DNA of 64,000 nucleotides from Corynebacterium fournieri (GCF_030408775.1 NZ_CP047210.1:1178001-1242000), one strand, 5' to 3'; positions 1 to 8,920 are shown, counted from the stretch's first letter. Notes: generated by a model from the sequence alone, not told the origin. Numbers and translations: made by a program.

Positions 1-712
1 GGGTGCGGGTGCAATCGGATTGGTAGCCCGATGGCAGCGCTCCGCCCAGGTCCACCACGACCGGGTCGCCCTCCTGCAGCACGCGGGCGGAGAAATCGTG
101 GTGCGGGTTCGAACCGTTCGGGCCGGAACCGACGATGACGAACTCCACGCGCTCGTGTTCCTGCAGAATCATCGCGTGCAGCTCCTCGGCGATCTCGCGT
201 TCGGTGCGGCCCGGCTTTAGCAGCTCGGCTGCGCGCTCGTGCACACGGTCGATTGCTTCGCCAGCAGCGCTCAGCTGCGCGACTTCCTCGGCGTCTTTGA
301 CCATGAACAGGTCAGCGACAGCGTCGGCGGCGAGTTCGGTCTCCGGCAGCAGCGCCTGCAGAGCAAAAACGTGGTCCGCGGTCAGAGAGCTGCCCAGTCC
401 CACCGTGCCCTGGGAGAGGCGCTCGGCAGCGAGCTTGTACGGGTTATCCCCGTCGCGCCAGCCCACCACGTTGACGTCCGATGCATCCTCCAACCCGAGC
501 GATTGAATGTCCGTCACCGGCGCGATAACCGCCGCTGCATCAGGTGCGATGACCAGCGCCGTGAGGCGCTCGTGCGAGGACGCCCAGGAGCCGGTGAGGT
601 AAGCAAATTCCGCGCCGGTGCCGATGACTAGCCCCCCCAAGCCGCGCTGTTTTACCAGCTCGCCTGCCTTTGCGCGGCGTTCGATGTACACATCAGAGTT
701 GAATGCAGTCAT
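1..712 (-). CDS. M24-family (Xaa-Pro) peptidase, C-terminus cut by window edge
   Basis: The reverse strand reads open from an ATG at 712 to the window edge, so only the first ~237 residues are present. The start reads MTAFNSDVYIERRAKAGELV, followed by a creatinase-like N-domain and the onset of the pita-bread catalytic domain (HHDFSARVLQEGDPVVVDLG near the edge, containing the first metal-ligand region of M24 enzymes). The family are cytoplasmic metallo-aminopeptidases that release an N-terminal residue preceding proline, or proline dipeptidases; which one cannot be decided from the part seen. A TACCAT hexamer at 725-720 lies 7 nt before the ATG, so the mRNA is probably leaderless. It diverges from the serine protease gene. 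Confidence 0.85.
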   Translation of the reverse strand, partial: MTAFNSDVYIERRAKAGELVKQRGLGGLVIGTGAEFAYLTGSWASSHERLTALVIAPDAAAVIAPVTDIQSLGLEDASDVNVVGWRDGDNPYKLAAERLSQGTVGLGSSLTADHVFALQALLPETELAADAVADLFMVKDAEEVAQLSAAGEAIDRVHERAAELLKPGRTEREIAEELHAMILQEHERVEFVIVGSGPNGSNPHHDFSARVLQEGDPVVVDLGGALPSGYQSDCTRT

Positions 713-716
713 GGCC

Positions 717-740
717 TAGATGGTAGATCGCTACCATCTA
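717..740. promoter_or_regulatory. Palindromic divergent promoter (10-bp arms, ATCG spacer)
   Basis: TAGATGGTAG (717-726) and CTACCATCTA (731-740) are exact reverse complements separated by ATCG. Each arm carries TACCAT on one strand: 732-737 is 7 nt before the GTG at 745, and 725-720 is 7 nt before the ATG at 712. Both are at the spacing expected for leaderless transcription. The whole intergenic gap is only 32 bp, so the palindrome can act as both -10 elements and, by inference, as an operator. Confidence 0.6.
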
Positions 741-744
741 GAAC

Positions 745-1326
745 GTGATGCCTGCCCTCGAACGCTGCGTAGCCCGCCTTTCCACCCCCGGCGGCGGCTA
801 CTGCTCGGGCGTGCTCATCGGCCCAGACGTGGTGCTGACCTGCGCCCACTTCTTCGCGCGGCGCGAAGCCTCGAGCGTGAGCGTGCGTGTTGACGGCTCC
901 GCGTACCCGCTTAGCAGCCTCAGCACAGTCCGCGGCACGGACGTCGCGCTCGTGCGCCTGCCAAAGCCGGTCGAGGCTTCTCCCCTTCCCCTCGGGCCTC
1001 TGCCGCGCCCACTTTCCCGGACGATGACGCTTGGCTTCGGCGGGAGGGCCGATAGCGTGCAAACTCGTCCCGGATTGTTCCTGGGCACACTGCCGCTGTC
1101 GTGGTCGCGCACGGGTGCGACACGCGTGCGCCCGGCGGGGCTTTTATACGCTAACCCGCCCGCGGTCAAAGGCGATTCGGGCGGGCCGGTGTTGGTCGAC
1201 GGCAAGGTCGTCGGCGTGCAGTCGTTGATCCTGGACCCGTGGGGCCGAAACTTGCGCATCGCCACGGTGGCGCTGTGGCCCGTGGGCCTGGCCGCCGCGC
1301 TGCGCGGTTTGGACGGACGCGCCTAG
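745..1326 (+). CDS. Trypsin-like (S1) serine protease without signal peptide
   Basis: This 193-residue protein carries the chymotrypsin-fold triad in order: His in LTCAHF (about residue 33), Asp in GTDVALVRL (about 73) and Ser in KGDSGGPVLV (about 150). The oxyanion context and the C-terminal strand VVGVQSL are also present. The start is GTG 745, immediately followed by an ATG at 748. The first residues (MMPALERCVARLSTP) already look like the start of a mature protease, and there is no signal peptide, pro-domain or membrane anchor, so an internal location is implied. The gene diverges from the M24 peptidase through a shared palindromic promoter and overlaps the end of the convergent helicase gene by 4 bp. 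Substrate unknown. Confidence 0.82.
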   Translation: MMPALERCVARLSTPGGGYCSGVLIGPDVVLTCAHFFARREASSVSVRVDGSAYPLSSLSTVRGTDVALVRLPKPVEASPLPLGPLPRPLSRTMTLGFGGRADSVQTRPGLFLGTLPLSWSRTGATRVRPAGLLYANPPAVKGDSGGPVLVDGKVVGVQSLILDPWGRNLRIATVALWPVGLAAALRGLDGRA

Positions 1327-4085
1327 TTTCCAATTGCCACCACGCCGCGGCGGATGGCGTCCACGGCTCGGTTGGCGTTGTCGCGGATCGTGTCCGAGTA
1401 CCCTGTTTTCTTGATCTGCTCCAGCAGGTCAATCACCTGACGGCACCAACGCACGAAGTCGCCCGGTGTCAGCTCTGCGCCAGATTCGGCTGCGGCGGCG
1501 AGCGCGTACCCGAGCGGGGCGCCCGCGGTCCATTGGTGGACGGACAAGCAGAAACCGGGGTCCGGCAGGCGGGTCGCCGGCAGGTTGTGGCGCTGCTCGT
1601 CGGAGACCAGTTCGCCGTAGATGCGCATGGTCTCGTTCATGGCGTCGGCCATGGCGTCGGTCGCTGCTTCGGGGTTGCCGCCAGTTGCACGTCGGTTTTC
1701 AAAGACGAGCATGGAGGCGACGCCTGCGAGTTCCGCCGGGTCCAGCCCGTCCCAGATGCCGCGCTTGAGGCACTGCGCCACAAGCAGGTCGGAGACGTTG
1801 TGGATGCGCGAGAGGCGTTCGCCTTCGTCGGTGACCTGCGGTTCGCCGTCGTGAAGCTCGACGTAGTCCATCTCTGTGAGCAATCCGATGATGCGCTCGA
1901 ACGTGCGGCCCAGCGAATCGGTGGAGGTGTCTACGCGTTGCTCTAGCTTGGCCAGGGCGCGCTCCTCGCGCACGATGTCCTCGGCAGTGCGGGCGAGCAG
2001 TTCGCGGTCAGCAGCCGGCCAGTCGTGCACCGGGTGGTTGCGGATAGCCTCGCGCAGCGCAGTGATCTGCTTGTTGGGCCGCACGCGGGAGTGCTCGCGC
2101 AGGCGTTTGGGTGCGTTGAAATGGCCCCGGTGGAGCAGATCCGCCACCTTGCGCGCGTGCCGTCGCGGCTTGTCCTGCATATGGCGCGGCACCTTCACGC
2201 GGCCCACCACGACGGGCGGGTTCGTGAACGCCGCCGCATCGATGCGGCCGGACCAGCCGCGTTCTGTGGTCACCCAGGGCCGCGGGTCGTGCGGTTTGCC
2301 CGCAGGCTGCACCACTGCCGCAAGTTCGGGTTTGCGCTTGCCGGGCAGAGCGATGACCTGGCCGACCTGAAGGGAACCGAGGATCTTCTTCGTCTCGGTG
2401 TGGCGGCTGTCCAGGTGGTCGCGACGCGCCTGCTTCTCGGCGTCCGTGAGGTCGCGGCGCAGCTGGGAGTATTCCACCAGTTCGGCCGCCGCGTCGTCGC
2501 TCGGCGGCGCGAACGCGGAGATGTCGCGGTCGAGCTTGTCGCGCAGCGTGCGCACCTTCTGCTGCAGCCGCTCGATGTCGCGCACCTCCCCCACCACAGA
2601 CCGGTCCGTTTGGAACTGCGCGAAGGATTGCTCGATCAGGCGGATGGAGTCTTCGTAGCCGTTCATGGCGAGCATGTTGATGGCCATGTTGTAGCCGGGC
2701 TGGAACTGGGAGATGAGCGGATAGGTGCGTGTGGACGCCAATCCCGCCACCTGGTGCGGATCCAACGCCGGTGCCCACTGCACCACTGCGTTGCCGATGT
2801 GGTCGATGCCGCGGCGTCCCGCACGGCCAGTGAGCTGCGTGTACTGGCCCGGCGTGAGATCTACGTGGGCCTCGCCGTTGAACTTGACCATCTTCTCCAA
2901 CACCACAGTGCGCGCGGGCATGTTGATGCCCAACGCGAGGGTTTCGGTGGCGAAGACGACCTTGACCAGCCCGCGGACAAACAGCTGTTCCACAATGTGC
3001 TTGAAGGCGGGCAGCAAGCCGGCGTGGTGGGCGGCGAAGCCGCGCATCCAGGCGGTGCGCACCTGGCGGAAGTTCAACACCTCCAAGTCTTCTTCGGGGA
3101 TGCCATCGATGCCTTCGTCGATGATCTGCTCGATCTCGGCGCGCTCCTGCGGGGACGTCAGCTCCTTGCGCGAGCGCAGGCACTGAAACAGCGCGCCGTC
3201 GCATCCAGCGCGGGAGAAGATGAACACGATGGCCGGCAGCATGTCTTCGCGCTGCAGCGCGGAGACGACCTCCGGGCGGCCGACTGGGCGGATCTTGTCC
3301 TGGCCGCGCACACGACCGCTGCGTGAACGCGCGCGGAACCCGCGGCCCTCTTCGAAGTCGCGGCGGCCCTCGTCCGACGATCCCGCCTCAATGCGCTCGA
3401 TGGCGTGTTCCAAGCCTCGGTTTACTCTGCCGTCCGCGCCCGGCTCGAACAGGGGGAACATCTTGCGGCCCACCATCATGTACTGGCTCAGCGGCACCGG
3501 GCGGTGCTCGGAGACGATCACCTCGGTATCCCCGCGCACAGCGTCGAGCCACTCGCCGAACTCCTCCGAGTTGGAAACGGTGGCTGACAGCCCGATCAGG
3601 CTCACCGAATCGTCGAGGTTGAGAATGATCTCCTCCCACACCGCACCCCGGTCGCGATCGGCCAAATAGTGGATCTCATCCATCACCACGTGTGAGAGCC
3701 GCGCCAGCTGCGGCGACTCCGCGTAGAGCATGTTGCGCAGGACCTCGGTGGTCATCACCACGATCTCGGCGGAGCCGTTGATGCTGGTGTCGCCGGTGAG
3801 CAGCCCCACTGCCTCGGCGCCGTGCTCTGCAACGAGGTCGTGGTACTTCTGGTTGCTCAGCGCCTTAATCGGCGTGGTGTAAAAGCACTTCGTGCCGCGG
3901 TGCAGGGCGAGTGCGACGGCGAACTCGCCGACGATGGTCTTGCCGGAGCCTGTCGGGGCGCACACGAGCACTCCGCGATCCTGCTCCACCGCCTGGCAGG
4001 CCTGGAGCTGAAAATCGTCGAGAGCAAACGGCTTCGCGGCGGCGAATTCCCGCAGAAACGAGGTACCAGGTTCGGGGGAAAGCAT
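1323..4085 (-). CDS. helY: DEAD/DEAH-box RNA helicase, HelY/Ski2-Mtr4-like
   Basis: 920 residues with superfamily 2 motifs: Walker A CAPTGSGKT near residue 40, DEIH near 137, SATVSNSEEF near 170, and motif VI QLTGRAGRRGID near 410. A long C-terminal region (residues ~480-920) matches the extended DSHCT-type tail of Ski2/HelY proteins. It probably unwinds structured RNA in decay or maturation; this is family knowledge. TACTGT (4098-4093) stands 7 nt before the ATG, which supports this start and a leaderless transcript initiated inside the 3' end of tatC. The order downstream of tatC is the usual corynebacterial and mycobacterial one. Confidence 0.9.
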   Translation of the reverse strand: MLSPEPGTSFLREFAAAKPFALDDFQLQACQAVEQDRGVLVCAPTGSGKTIVGEFAVALALHRGTKCFYTTPIKALSNQKYHDLVAEHGAEAVGLLTGDTSINGSAEIVVMTTEVLRNMLYAESPQLARLSHVVMDEIHYLADRDRGAVWEEIILNLDDSVSLIGLSATVSNSEEFGEWLDAVRGDTEVIVSEHRPVPLSQYMMVGRKMFPLFEPGADGRVNRGLEHAIERIEAGSSDEGRRDFEEGRGFRARSRSGRVRGQDKIRPVGRPEVVSALQREDMLPAIVFIFSRAGCDGALFQCLRSRKELTSPQERAEIEQIIDEGIDGIPEEDLEVLNFRQVRTAWMRGFAAHHAGLLPAFKHIVEQLFVRGLVKVVFATETLALGINMPARTVVLEKMVKFNGEAHVDLTPGQYTQLTGRAGRRGIDHIGNAVVQWAPALDPHQVAGLASTRTYPLISQFQPGYNMAINMLAMNGYEDSIRLIEQSFAQFQTDRSVVGEVRDIERLQQKVRTLRDKLDRDISAFAPPSDDAAAELVEYSQLRRDLTDAEKQARRDHLDSRHTETKKILGSLQVGQVIALPGKRKPELAAVVQPAGKPHDPRPWVTTERGWSGRIDAAAFTNPPVVVGRVKVPRHMQDKPRRHARKVADLLHRGHFNAPKRLREHSRVRPNKQITALREAIRNHPVHDWPAADRELLARTAEDIVREERALAKLEQRVDTSTDSLGRTFERIIGLLTEMDYVELHDGEPQVTDEGERLSRIHNVSDLLVAQCLKRGIWDGLDPAELAGVASMLVFENRRATGGNPEAATDAMADAMNETMRIYGELVSDEQRHNLPATRLPDPGFCLSVHQWTAGAPLGYALAAAAESGAELTPGDFVRWCRQVIDLLEQIKKTGYSDTIRDNANRAVDAIRRGVVAIGN

Positions 4086-4090
4086 GCCCC

Positions 4091-5101
4091 CTACAGTACG
4101 TCCCCGAAATCTGTGCCGCCCGCGAAGCCCCGCTGCGAGGCGATGTTCCGCCGCGGCGACGCTTCCTGTATCGGCGCGGGCCGCTCAATCGCGTCCGTGC
4201 CGATAGCACTGGACCCTCCCACCGGTGTCGGTGCCGCAATCGGACCGGACGCTTGCTCATCGTCCAAGTCCATCCACTCCGGGCGTTGCCGGTGGTTCTT
4301 GCGGTCGTTCCAGCGGCAGAACTGGAAGGCGAGCTCCACCAAAAGCGTGATGGAAATGGCCAGCGCAACCATGGAGAACGGGTCCTGCCCCGGCGTCATC
4401 ACCGCGGCGAAGATGAAGATGAGCACGGTGATCAGGCGGCGCTTTTCCTTCACGTGCTCGTAGCGCAAAATCCCGATGAGGTTGAGCATGACGATGATCA
4501 GCGGCAGCTCGAAGCTGACACCGAAAATGACGACGAGCGCGAGCAGGAAGTTGTAGTACTCCCCGCCTGTCAGGGCAGCCACCTGGAACTCATTGCCCAT
4601 CGTCATGAGCACGTACAAGCCTTTGTCCAGCACGAAGTAGGCCAACAGCGCGCCGGCGACGAAAAGGACGACGGCGACGGCGACGAACGTGAAGGTGTAG
4701 CGCCGCTCATTCTTGTGCAGGCCGGGGGTAATGAAGTTCCAGATCTGCATCAGCCACACCGGCGACGCCAGCACCAACCCCGCAAGGGCGCCAACTTTCA
4801 GGCGCAGCATAAACATCTCGAAGGGACTCGTGGCCAGTAGGCGGCACTCGCCGTCGCCGGTGAAATCCGCCCGCAGATCGTCAGGCAGATTGCAGTACGG
4901 ACCGCGGATAATCTCGCCCAGCGGCATCATGCGCGGCGGCGCGGCCTGATACCAGATAAATCCGATGATGGTGCCCACCACGATGGCAGCCAGCGAGATG
5001 ATCACGCGATGGCGCAGCTCTTGGAGGTGCTCCACCAGCGACATCTCGCCGGTCGGGTTCTTCGGCCGCTTCGGTCTCTTCGGGGTTTTCGTACGTGCCA
5101 T
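4091..5101 (-). CDS. tatC: Twin-arginine translocase subunit TatC
   Basis: 336 residues with the TatC signature: a short basic N-terminus, MSLVEHLQELRHRVIISL around residues 19-37, six hydrophobic segments, and the conserved region YFVLDKGLYVLMTMG. TatC is the polytopic receptor that binds twin-arginine signal peptides and, with TatA, exports folded proteins. The tail after about residue 260 is hydrophilic and longer than in E. coli TatC (about 258 residues), as is common in actinobacteria. It lies 9 bp downstream of tatA, so the two are presumably co-transcribed. Confidence 0.95.
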   Translation of the reverse strand: MARTKTPKRPKRPKNPTGEMSLVEHLQELRHRVIISLAAIVVGTIIGFIWYQAAPPRMMPLGEIIRGPYCNLPDDLRADFTGDGECRLLATSPFEMFMLRLKVGALAGLVLASPVWLMQIWNFITPGLHKNERRYTFTFVAVAVVLFVAGALLAYFVLDKGLYVLMTMGNEFQVAALTGGEYYNFLLALVVIFGVSFELPLIIVMLNLIGILRYEHVKEKRRLITVLIFIFAAVMTPGQDPFSMVALAISITLLVELAFQFCRWNDRKNHRQRPEWMDLDDEQASGPIAAPTPVGGSSAIGTDAIERPAPIQEASPRRNIASQRGFAGGTDFGDVL

Positions 5102-5110
5102 AAGCCGGAA

Positions 5111-5392
5111 CTAGCGCGGCTGATTCTCCGGACGGTCCCAGAAGTCAGCCTCCTGGGCAGCGCTGCGGGTCTCCTGCGCGGGAGCGGACTCGATCTGGCG
5201 CTGCTGGGTCGGCGTCGCCGCTGCGGACTGGCCGTCAGCCTCGTCCTCGTGGCGCATCTCCTTGACCTCGGACTTGAAGATGCGTGCGGAACGGCCCATG
5301 GAACGAGCCAGATCCGGCAGCTTGTTCGCGCCAAAGAGCAGCAGCACGACAAAGACGATGATGATGAGCTCGGTCCAACCGATATTGGGCAT
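5111..5392 (-). CDS. tatA: Twin-arginine translocase subunit TatA
   Basis: 93 residues with one N-terminal transmembrane helix ([20 protein letters not shown]), the FG hinge, the amphipathic helix [17 protein letters not shown] and an acidic, low-complexity tail. TatA oligomers form the pore-like element of the Tat translocase together with TatC encoded just downstream. An AAGGA sequence 7-8 nt upstream of the ATG is a usable ribosome binding site, and the short leader contrasts with the leaderless genes nearby. Confidence 0.95.
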   Translation of the reverse strand: MPNIGWTELIIIVFVVLLLFGANKLPDLARSMGRSARIFKSEVKEMRHEDEADGQSAAATPTQQRQIESAPAQETRSAAQEADFWDRPENQPR

Positions 5393-5428
5393 GGAATTTC
5401 CTTTCCGAAAAACGGTGTAACGCGCAGA

Positions 5429-6367
5429 TTAGTCTAACGCCTCAAAGGCGCGCATCGCGCGCGACTTTGCATCGCGCGCGAGATGTTCCGGTGCGACGAG
5501 GCGGACGCGGTCTGCCTGGCTCAGACAGAATCTGACCAACCAACCTTCGCTGCCGTAGCGCATGGTCGCGGGGATCCACTCGGCCGCAGTGTCTGCACCG
5601 GTTTCAGCCGGCGCAAGCTCGATCTCCCAGTAGTCCGCCAACCACGTCGCGTCGGGGTGGACCAACAGGTTCGCCTGCGGGCGGTTGGTCAAGCCGAACG
5701 GGTCCGCAGGATCGAAGTCGGAATCGGTTGCGGCCGAAGGGGCGTCGAGAAGCATCGCCTCGCGGATCCGGTCCAAGCGAAACGTCTTGAGCTCCCCGTC
5801 TTGCGCCGCGCGCAGATAGGTCCGCCCCGACTCGTGAAACAGGCTGACTGGTTCCACCTGGCGTTGCGAGGTCGCATCGGAGGATGCGGAATAGTACGTG
5901 ATGGCCAGCTGCCGCTTGGCGGAAAGCGCCTCGGCGACGGTCCCCGCCACACCTGCTTCATCGGAGTGCTCCGCATCCCCGACAGCCTGCGACTTGGTCA
6001 CGGCGCGGATCTTCGCCGCCGCGGAACGCACCGCGCGGGCGTCCACCAAACCGGGCATGGTCTCCAGCGAATCCAGCAAGACGAGCAGCGCGCTCGCTTC
6101 GGCCGGCGAGAGGCGCAGCGGGGTGGTCAACCCCTGGTCGTCGATGATGTCGACGCCTTTCCAGGAGTACTCCAGGTCGATCATCTCCCCCGGCCCGGTC
6201 CCCACGCCGGAGAGGAACAGCAGCTCAAAATCGTCGCGCACCTGGATTGGGTCTGCGCCGAGGTCGCGCGCGATCTCCATGGGGGTCAGCCCCGGGTGAT
6301 TCGACGCGTAGGCCAACAGGTTCAGCAGCCTGACCACGCGCGCTTGACGCTTGAAGTCCACAGCCAT
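5429..6367 (-). CDS. pafC: WYL-domain transcriptional regulator PafC
   Basis: 312 residues: an N-terminal winged-helix segment (RLLNLLAYASNHPGLTPMEIAR) followed by a WYL/WCX effector domain with LFHESGRTYLRAAQDGELKTF. In mycobacteria PafB and PafC form a heteromeric activator of the LexA/RecA-independent DNA-damage response; despite the name they are not part of pupylation chemistry. The ATG shares one base with the pafB stop (TGATG), indicating translational coupling. Confidence 0.9.
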   Translation of the reverse strand: MAVDFKRQARVVRLLNLLAYASNHPGLTPMEIARDLGADPIQVRDDFELLFLSGVGTGPGEMIDLEYSWKGVDIIDDQGLTTPLRLSPAEASALLVLLDSLETMPGLVDARAVRSAAAKIRAVTKSQAVGDAEHSDEAGVAGTVAEALSAKRQLAITYYSASSDATSQRQVEPVSLFHESGRTYLRAAQDGELKTFRLDRIREAMLLDAPSAATDSDFDPADPFGLTNRPQANLLVHPDATWLADYWEIELAPAETGADTAAEWIPATMRYGSEGWLVRFCLSQADRVRLVAPEHLARDAKSRAMRAFEALD

Positions 6368-7320
6368 CAGTTGCTCCCTTCCGCAGCAGTTCGCAGCAGC
6401 TTGACGACGTCCTGACGGACCTCCCCCGGCTCCACCGCAACCACCTGTCCGGCCAGACTTGCGATCGTGCGCACAGCCCAGTCCCGGTCCACGCCGCGCA
6501 CGGTGATGGTGTCATTGTCTTCCCCACCCGTGTCGACCCCAGAGACACGGGTGCCCCGCTGAGCGAGTTCCTCGCCGGCGCCGCCGGTGACGGTCACCGT
6601 GACGTCGACAAGATCGCCGCGAAGCGACGCCTCCACCAGCGCTTGCAGGTCGCCGGCGCGCTCGTGGAACGCGTCGCTGTGGCGCACCTTTTTCACCCGG
6701 GAAACCTTCTTGAGCCGGAACACGCGCACGTCGTCGCGGTCGATGTCGAAGCCGACGAAGTAGGCCCGGTTGTTCAGCGAGACCACGCCCCACGGGTCCA
6801 CCACGCGTCGCTCCGGGTCCTTGCCGGGGGCACGGACGAAGTCGAAGGAGATGCGCTGGTTGGCTTGCACGCACTTCACAATCGCGCGCAGCGTGTCGGC
6901 GCGCAGCTGGAAGATGTCGTTGGACACGCTCATCAACGCCGTGGCGTCCATGGAACGCGTCGCGCCCGACGCCGCGAGTTTGGTCCAGCCGGAGCGGGCG
7001 AACTCGCCCAGCGAGCCAGGTTTGCTCAAGTCCGCCGCCAGTCCCACCACGGAGGCCTCCTCGGCGGTGAGGTCGACCGCGGGAAGCTCGTAGAGGTCCT
7101 TGACCACCCACACCTGGCCGTTCTGGTAGCGCGCAGGCACCCCAAGATCGCGCAGCTCGCGCACGTCGCGCTCGACCAGGTGCGCTGCGGCGTCGCGGCT
7201 CCGGCCGCCGTACCCGTCCACGTGCGCTTGCACCCACGCAACATCGCGCTTTTCCGGCGACGCCAAAAGCGCAAACGTGAGCCCGACCTGGCGCACGACC
7301 ATGTCGTTGTCGTTGGCCAC
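6367..7320 (-). CDS. pafB: WYL-domain transcriptional regulator PafB
   Basis: 317 residues, paralogous to the next gene: an N-terminal HTH (TFALLASPEKRDVAWVQAHV), a WYL core (VDPWGVVSLNNRAYFVGFD) and a C-terminal WCX-like region. PafB-PafC heteromers switch on DNA-repair promoters in mycobacteria, and the same role is likely here. The gene follows pafA after 8 bp and runs into pafC with a one-base overlap. This pafA-pafB-pafC order is the standard actinobacterial arrangement. Confidence 0.9.
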   Translation of the reverse strand: MANDNDMVVRQVGLTFALLASPEKRDVAWVQAHVDGYGGRSRDAAAHLVERDVRELRDLGVPARYQNGQVWVVKDLYELPAVDLTAEEASVVGLAADLSKPGSLGEFARSGWTKLAASGATRSMDATALMSVSNDIFQLRADTLRAIVKCVQANQRISFDFVRAPGKDPERRVVDPWGVVSLNNRAYFVGFDIDRDDVRVFRLKKVSRVKKVRHSDAFHERAGDLQALVEASLRGDLVDVTVTVTGGAGEELAQRGTRVSGVDTGGEDNDTITVRGVDRDWAVRTIASLAGQVVAVEPGEVRQDVVKLLRTAAEGSN

Positions 7321-7328
7321 CGCGTTTC

Positions 7329-8687
7329 CTACCCTTCCTGCGCCCGCACCCAGCTGATCAGGTCGGCTGCATGCCGGTCCTCGTTCGCGAACGGGTCTTG
7401 CAGCTCCACCGTGCGGGGCTCCGGGCGGTTGACCTTCAAATGTACCCAGTCGACATTATGCGCAAGGCCCGCCTCCCGCACGGCATCCAAAAACTTCCCG
7501 CGCACCGCGGCGCGGGTCGTTGCCGGCGGGCGGTTGACCGCGCTCTCGATGGCGGCGTCTGAGATCCAGCGCTTGGCCAGCCCCTTGCGCTGCAGCACAG
7601 AGAACAAGCCCCGCTGGGGGTGGATGTCGTGGTAGGTCAGGTCGATCTGGGCCAGCTTCGGGTGGTCCCAGTCGCAGCCGAGGCGGTCTTTGAACTGCGT
7701 GAGCAACTTGCGCTTGATCACCCAGTCGATCTCCGTGTCCACCCCAGAAAAATCCTGGGCAGCGATCGCGTCGAGCACTCGGTGCCACAGCTCCACCACA
7801 CGGGCCATCTCTTCGTTCGGGGTTCCCTCGTCGGGGCGCTGCTCGAGCCAGCGCGTCGCCGCCTCCAAGGTGCGCTGCTGCACCTCGAGCGCGGTCACGG
7901 TTCCGCCGGCGGCGAGGTTGAGCTGCGTGGCGCCGGTCGGGTCGGCCGCGATGTCTCGGATGTGCGAGATAGGATCTGCAAGCTCCATGTCCGGCAAGTC
8001 GAAGCCGGCCTCGAGCATCTCAATGACCAAAAGCGTGGACCCCACCTTCAGCGCAAACGTGGGCTCCGACATGTTTGAATCGCCCACAATTACGTGCATG
8101 CGGCGGAAGCGGTGGGAATCCCCGTGCGGCTCGTCGCGGGTGTTGATCATCGGCCGTGTGCGCGTGGTCGCGGAGGACACGCCCTCCCACACCTGGTCTG
8201 CGCGCTGGGAGATGAGGAACTTCCCGCCGGCGATCTTGCCGGCGCCGCAGATGAGCTGGCGCGTGATCAGAAACGGCAGCAGCTGCTGGCCGAAGGACTT
8301 CAGCGCCAGCTCGCGGCTGATTAGGTAGTTTTCGTGCGCGCCGTAAGAGTTGCCGCGCGAGTCCACGTTGTTTTTGAACAGGAAAGTGGCCCCAGAAAAG
8401 CCGTCGTTGTGCAACGCCTCGTCGCACTGCTGAGATAAGGCGTGGTAAATCCGCTCGCCCGCCTTGTCGTAGGCGAGCAGCTGGCTCAGCGAGTCGCACT
8501 CCGCCGTCGCGTACTCCGGGTGCGAACCCACGTCCAAATAGAGCCTCGAGGCGTTGGAGGTGAACACGTTGGAGCTGCGGTGCTCGGCCACCACGGGGCG
8601 AAAGAGGTAGCGGGCGATTTCCTCGGGCGTGAGCACCTGGCGGGAACCGTCGTAGGCGACGACGCCGAACTCCGTTTCCACCCCCAT
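7329..8687 (-). CDS. pafA: Pup-protein ligase PafA
   Basis: 452 residues from the ATG at 8687. Conserved carboxylate-amine ligase features are visible: ETEFG at the N-terminus (nucleotide and metal binding), LYLDVGSHPEYATAECDS, LFKNNVDSRGNSYGAHENYL and STLLVIEMLEAGFDLPD. PafA joins the C-terminal glutamate of Pup to substrate lysines at the cost of ATP. The ATG at 8687 falls inside the conserved start motif: the in-frame codons before it give YPRRI, matching the RRIMG of homologues, but no ATG, GTG or TTG lies between there and an upstream stop. A CTG at 8714, directly after the pup stop, is the alternative start. It follows pup in the same operon. Confidence 0.93.
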   Translation of the reverse strand: MGVETEFGVVAYDGSRQVLTPEEIARYLFRPVVAEHRSSNVFTSNASRLYLDVGSHPEYATAECDSLSQLLAYDKAGERIYHALSQQCDEALHNDGFSGATFLFKNNVDSRGNSYGAHENYLISRELALKSFGQQLLPFLITRQLICGAGKIAGGKFLISQRADQVWEGVSSATTRTRPMINTRDEPHGDSHRFRRMHVIVGDSNMSEPTFALKVGSTLLVIEMLEAGFDLPDMELADPISHIRDIAADPTGATQLNLAAGGTVTALEVQQRTLEAATRWLEQRPDEGTPNEEMARVVELWHRVLDAIAAQDFSGVDTEIDWVIKRKLLTQFKDRLGCDWDHPKLAQIDLTYHDIHPQRGLFSVLQRKGLAKRWISDAAIESAVNRPPATTRAAVRGKFLDAVREAGLAHNVDWVHLKVNRPEPRTVELQDPFANEDRHAADLISWVRAQEG

Positions 8688-8715
8688 GATGCGGCGCGGG
8701 TAACCGGTGGCCAGC

Positions 8716-8910
8716 TTACTGCCCGCCCTTCTGCACGAAGGACTTCACAAACTCCTCCGCGTTGGTGTCCAGCAGTGCGTCGATCTCGTCGAGCAGATCG
8801 TCCGTGCCTGCGGTATTGATCTGGGCGTTGAGTTGAGCCTGGCCGGCGTCGAAGTCCTCGCTGCGGTCTTCTCCGCCTCCGCCGGATGCGTGTGTCTGTT
8901 GGGTAGCCAT
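8716..8910 (-). CDS. pup: Prokaryotic ubiquitin-like protein Pup
   Basis: 64 residues: a disordered, polar N-terminal half with a GGGGED stretch, the C-terminal helix [22 protein letters not shown], and the terminus KGGQ. The C-terminal Gln means that Dop must deamidate it to Glu before PafA can ligate it. The gene sits between dop (10 bp upstream) and pafA. In mycobacteria prcB and prcA follow pup; here pafA follows directly and no proteasome genes occur in the window. Confidence 0.97.
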   Translation of the reverse strand: MATQQTHASGGGGEDRSEDFDAGQAQLNAQINTAGTDDLLDEIDALLDTNAEEFVKSFVQKGGQ

Positions 8911-8920
8911 AGATGCAACC

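Noticed and set aside
2008-3204. Long open frame within helY (398 codons), and similar long frames opposite pafB, dop, pdxS, fhs, acn and sufB
   Set aside because: High-GC shadow frames: Arg/Ala/Pro-rich, no ribosome sites, fully overlapping genes with clear family signatures.
8700-8730. Missing prcB/prcA interpreted as a deletion scar between pup and pafA
   Set aside because: The pup-pafA junction is tight and coding throughout, and absence of the proteasome is normal for this genus, so no scar is needed.
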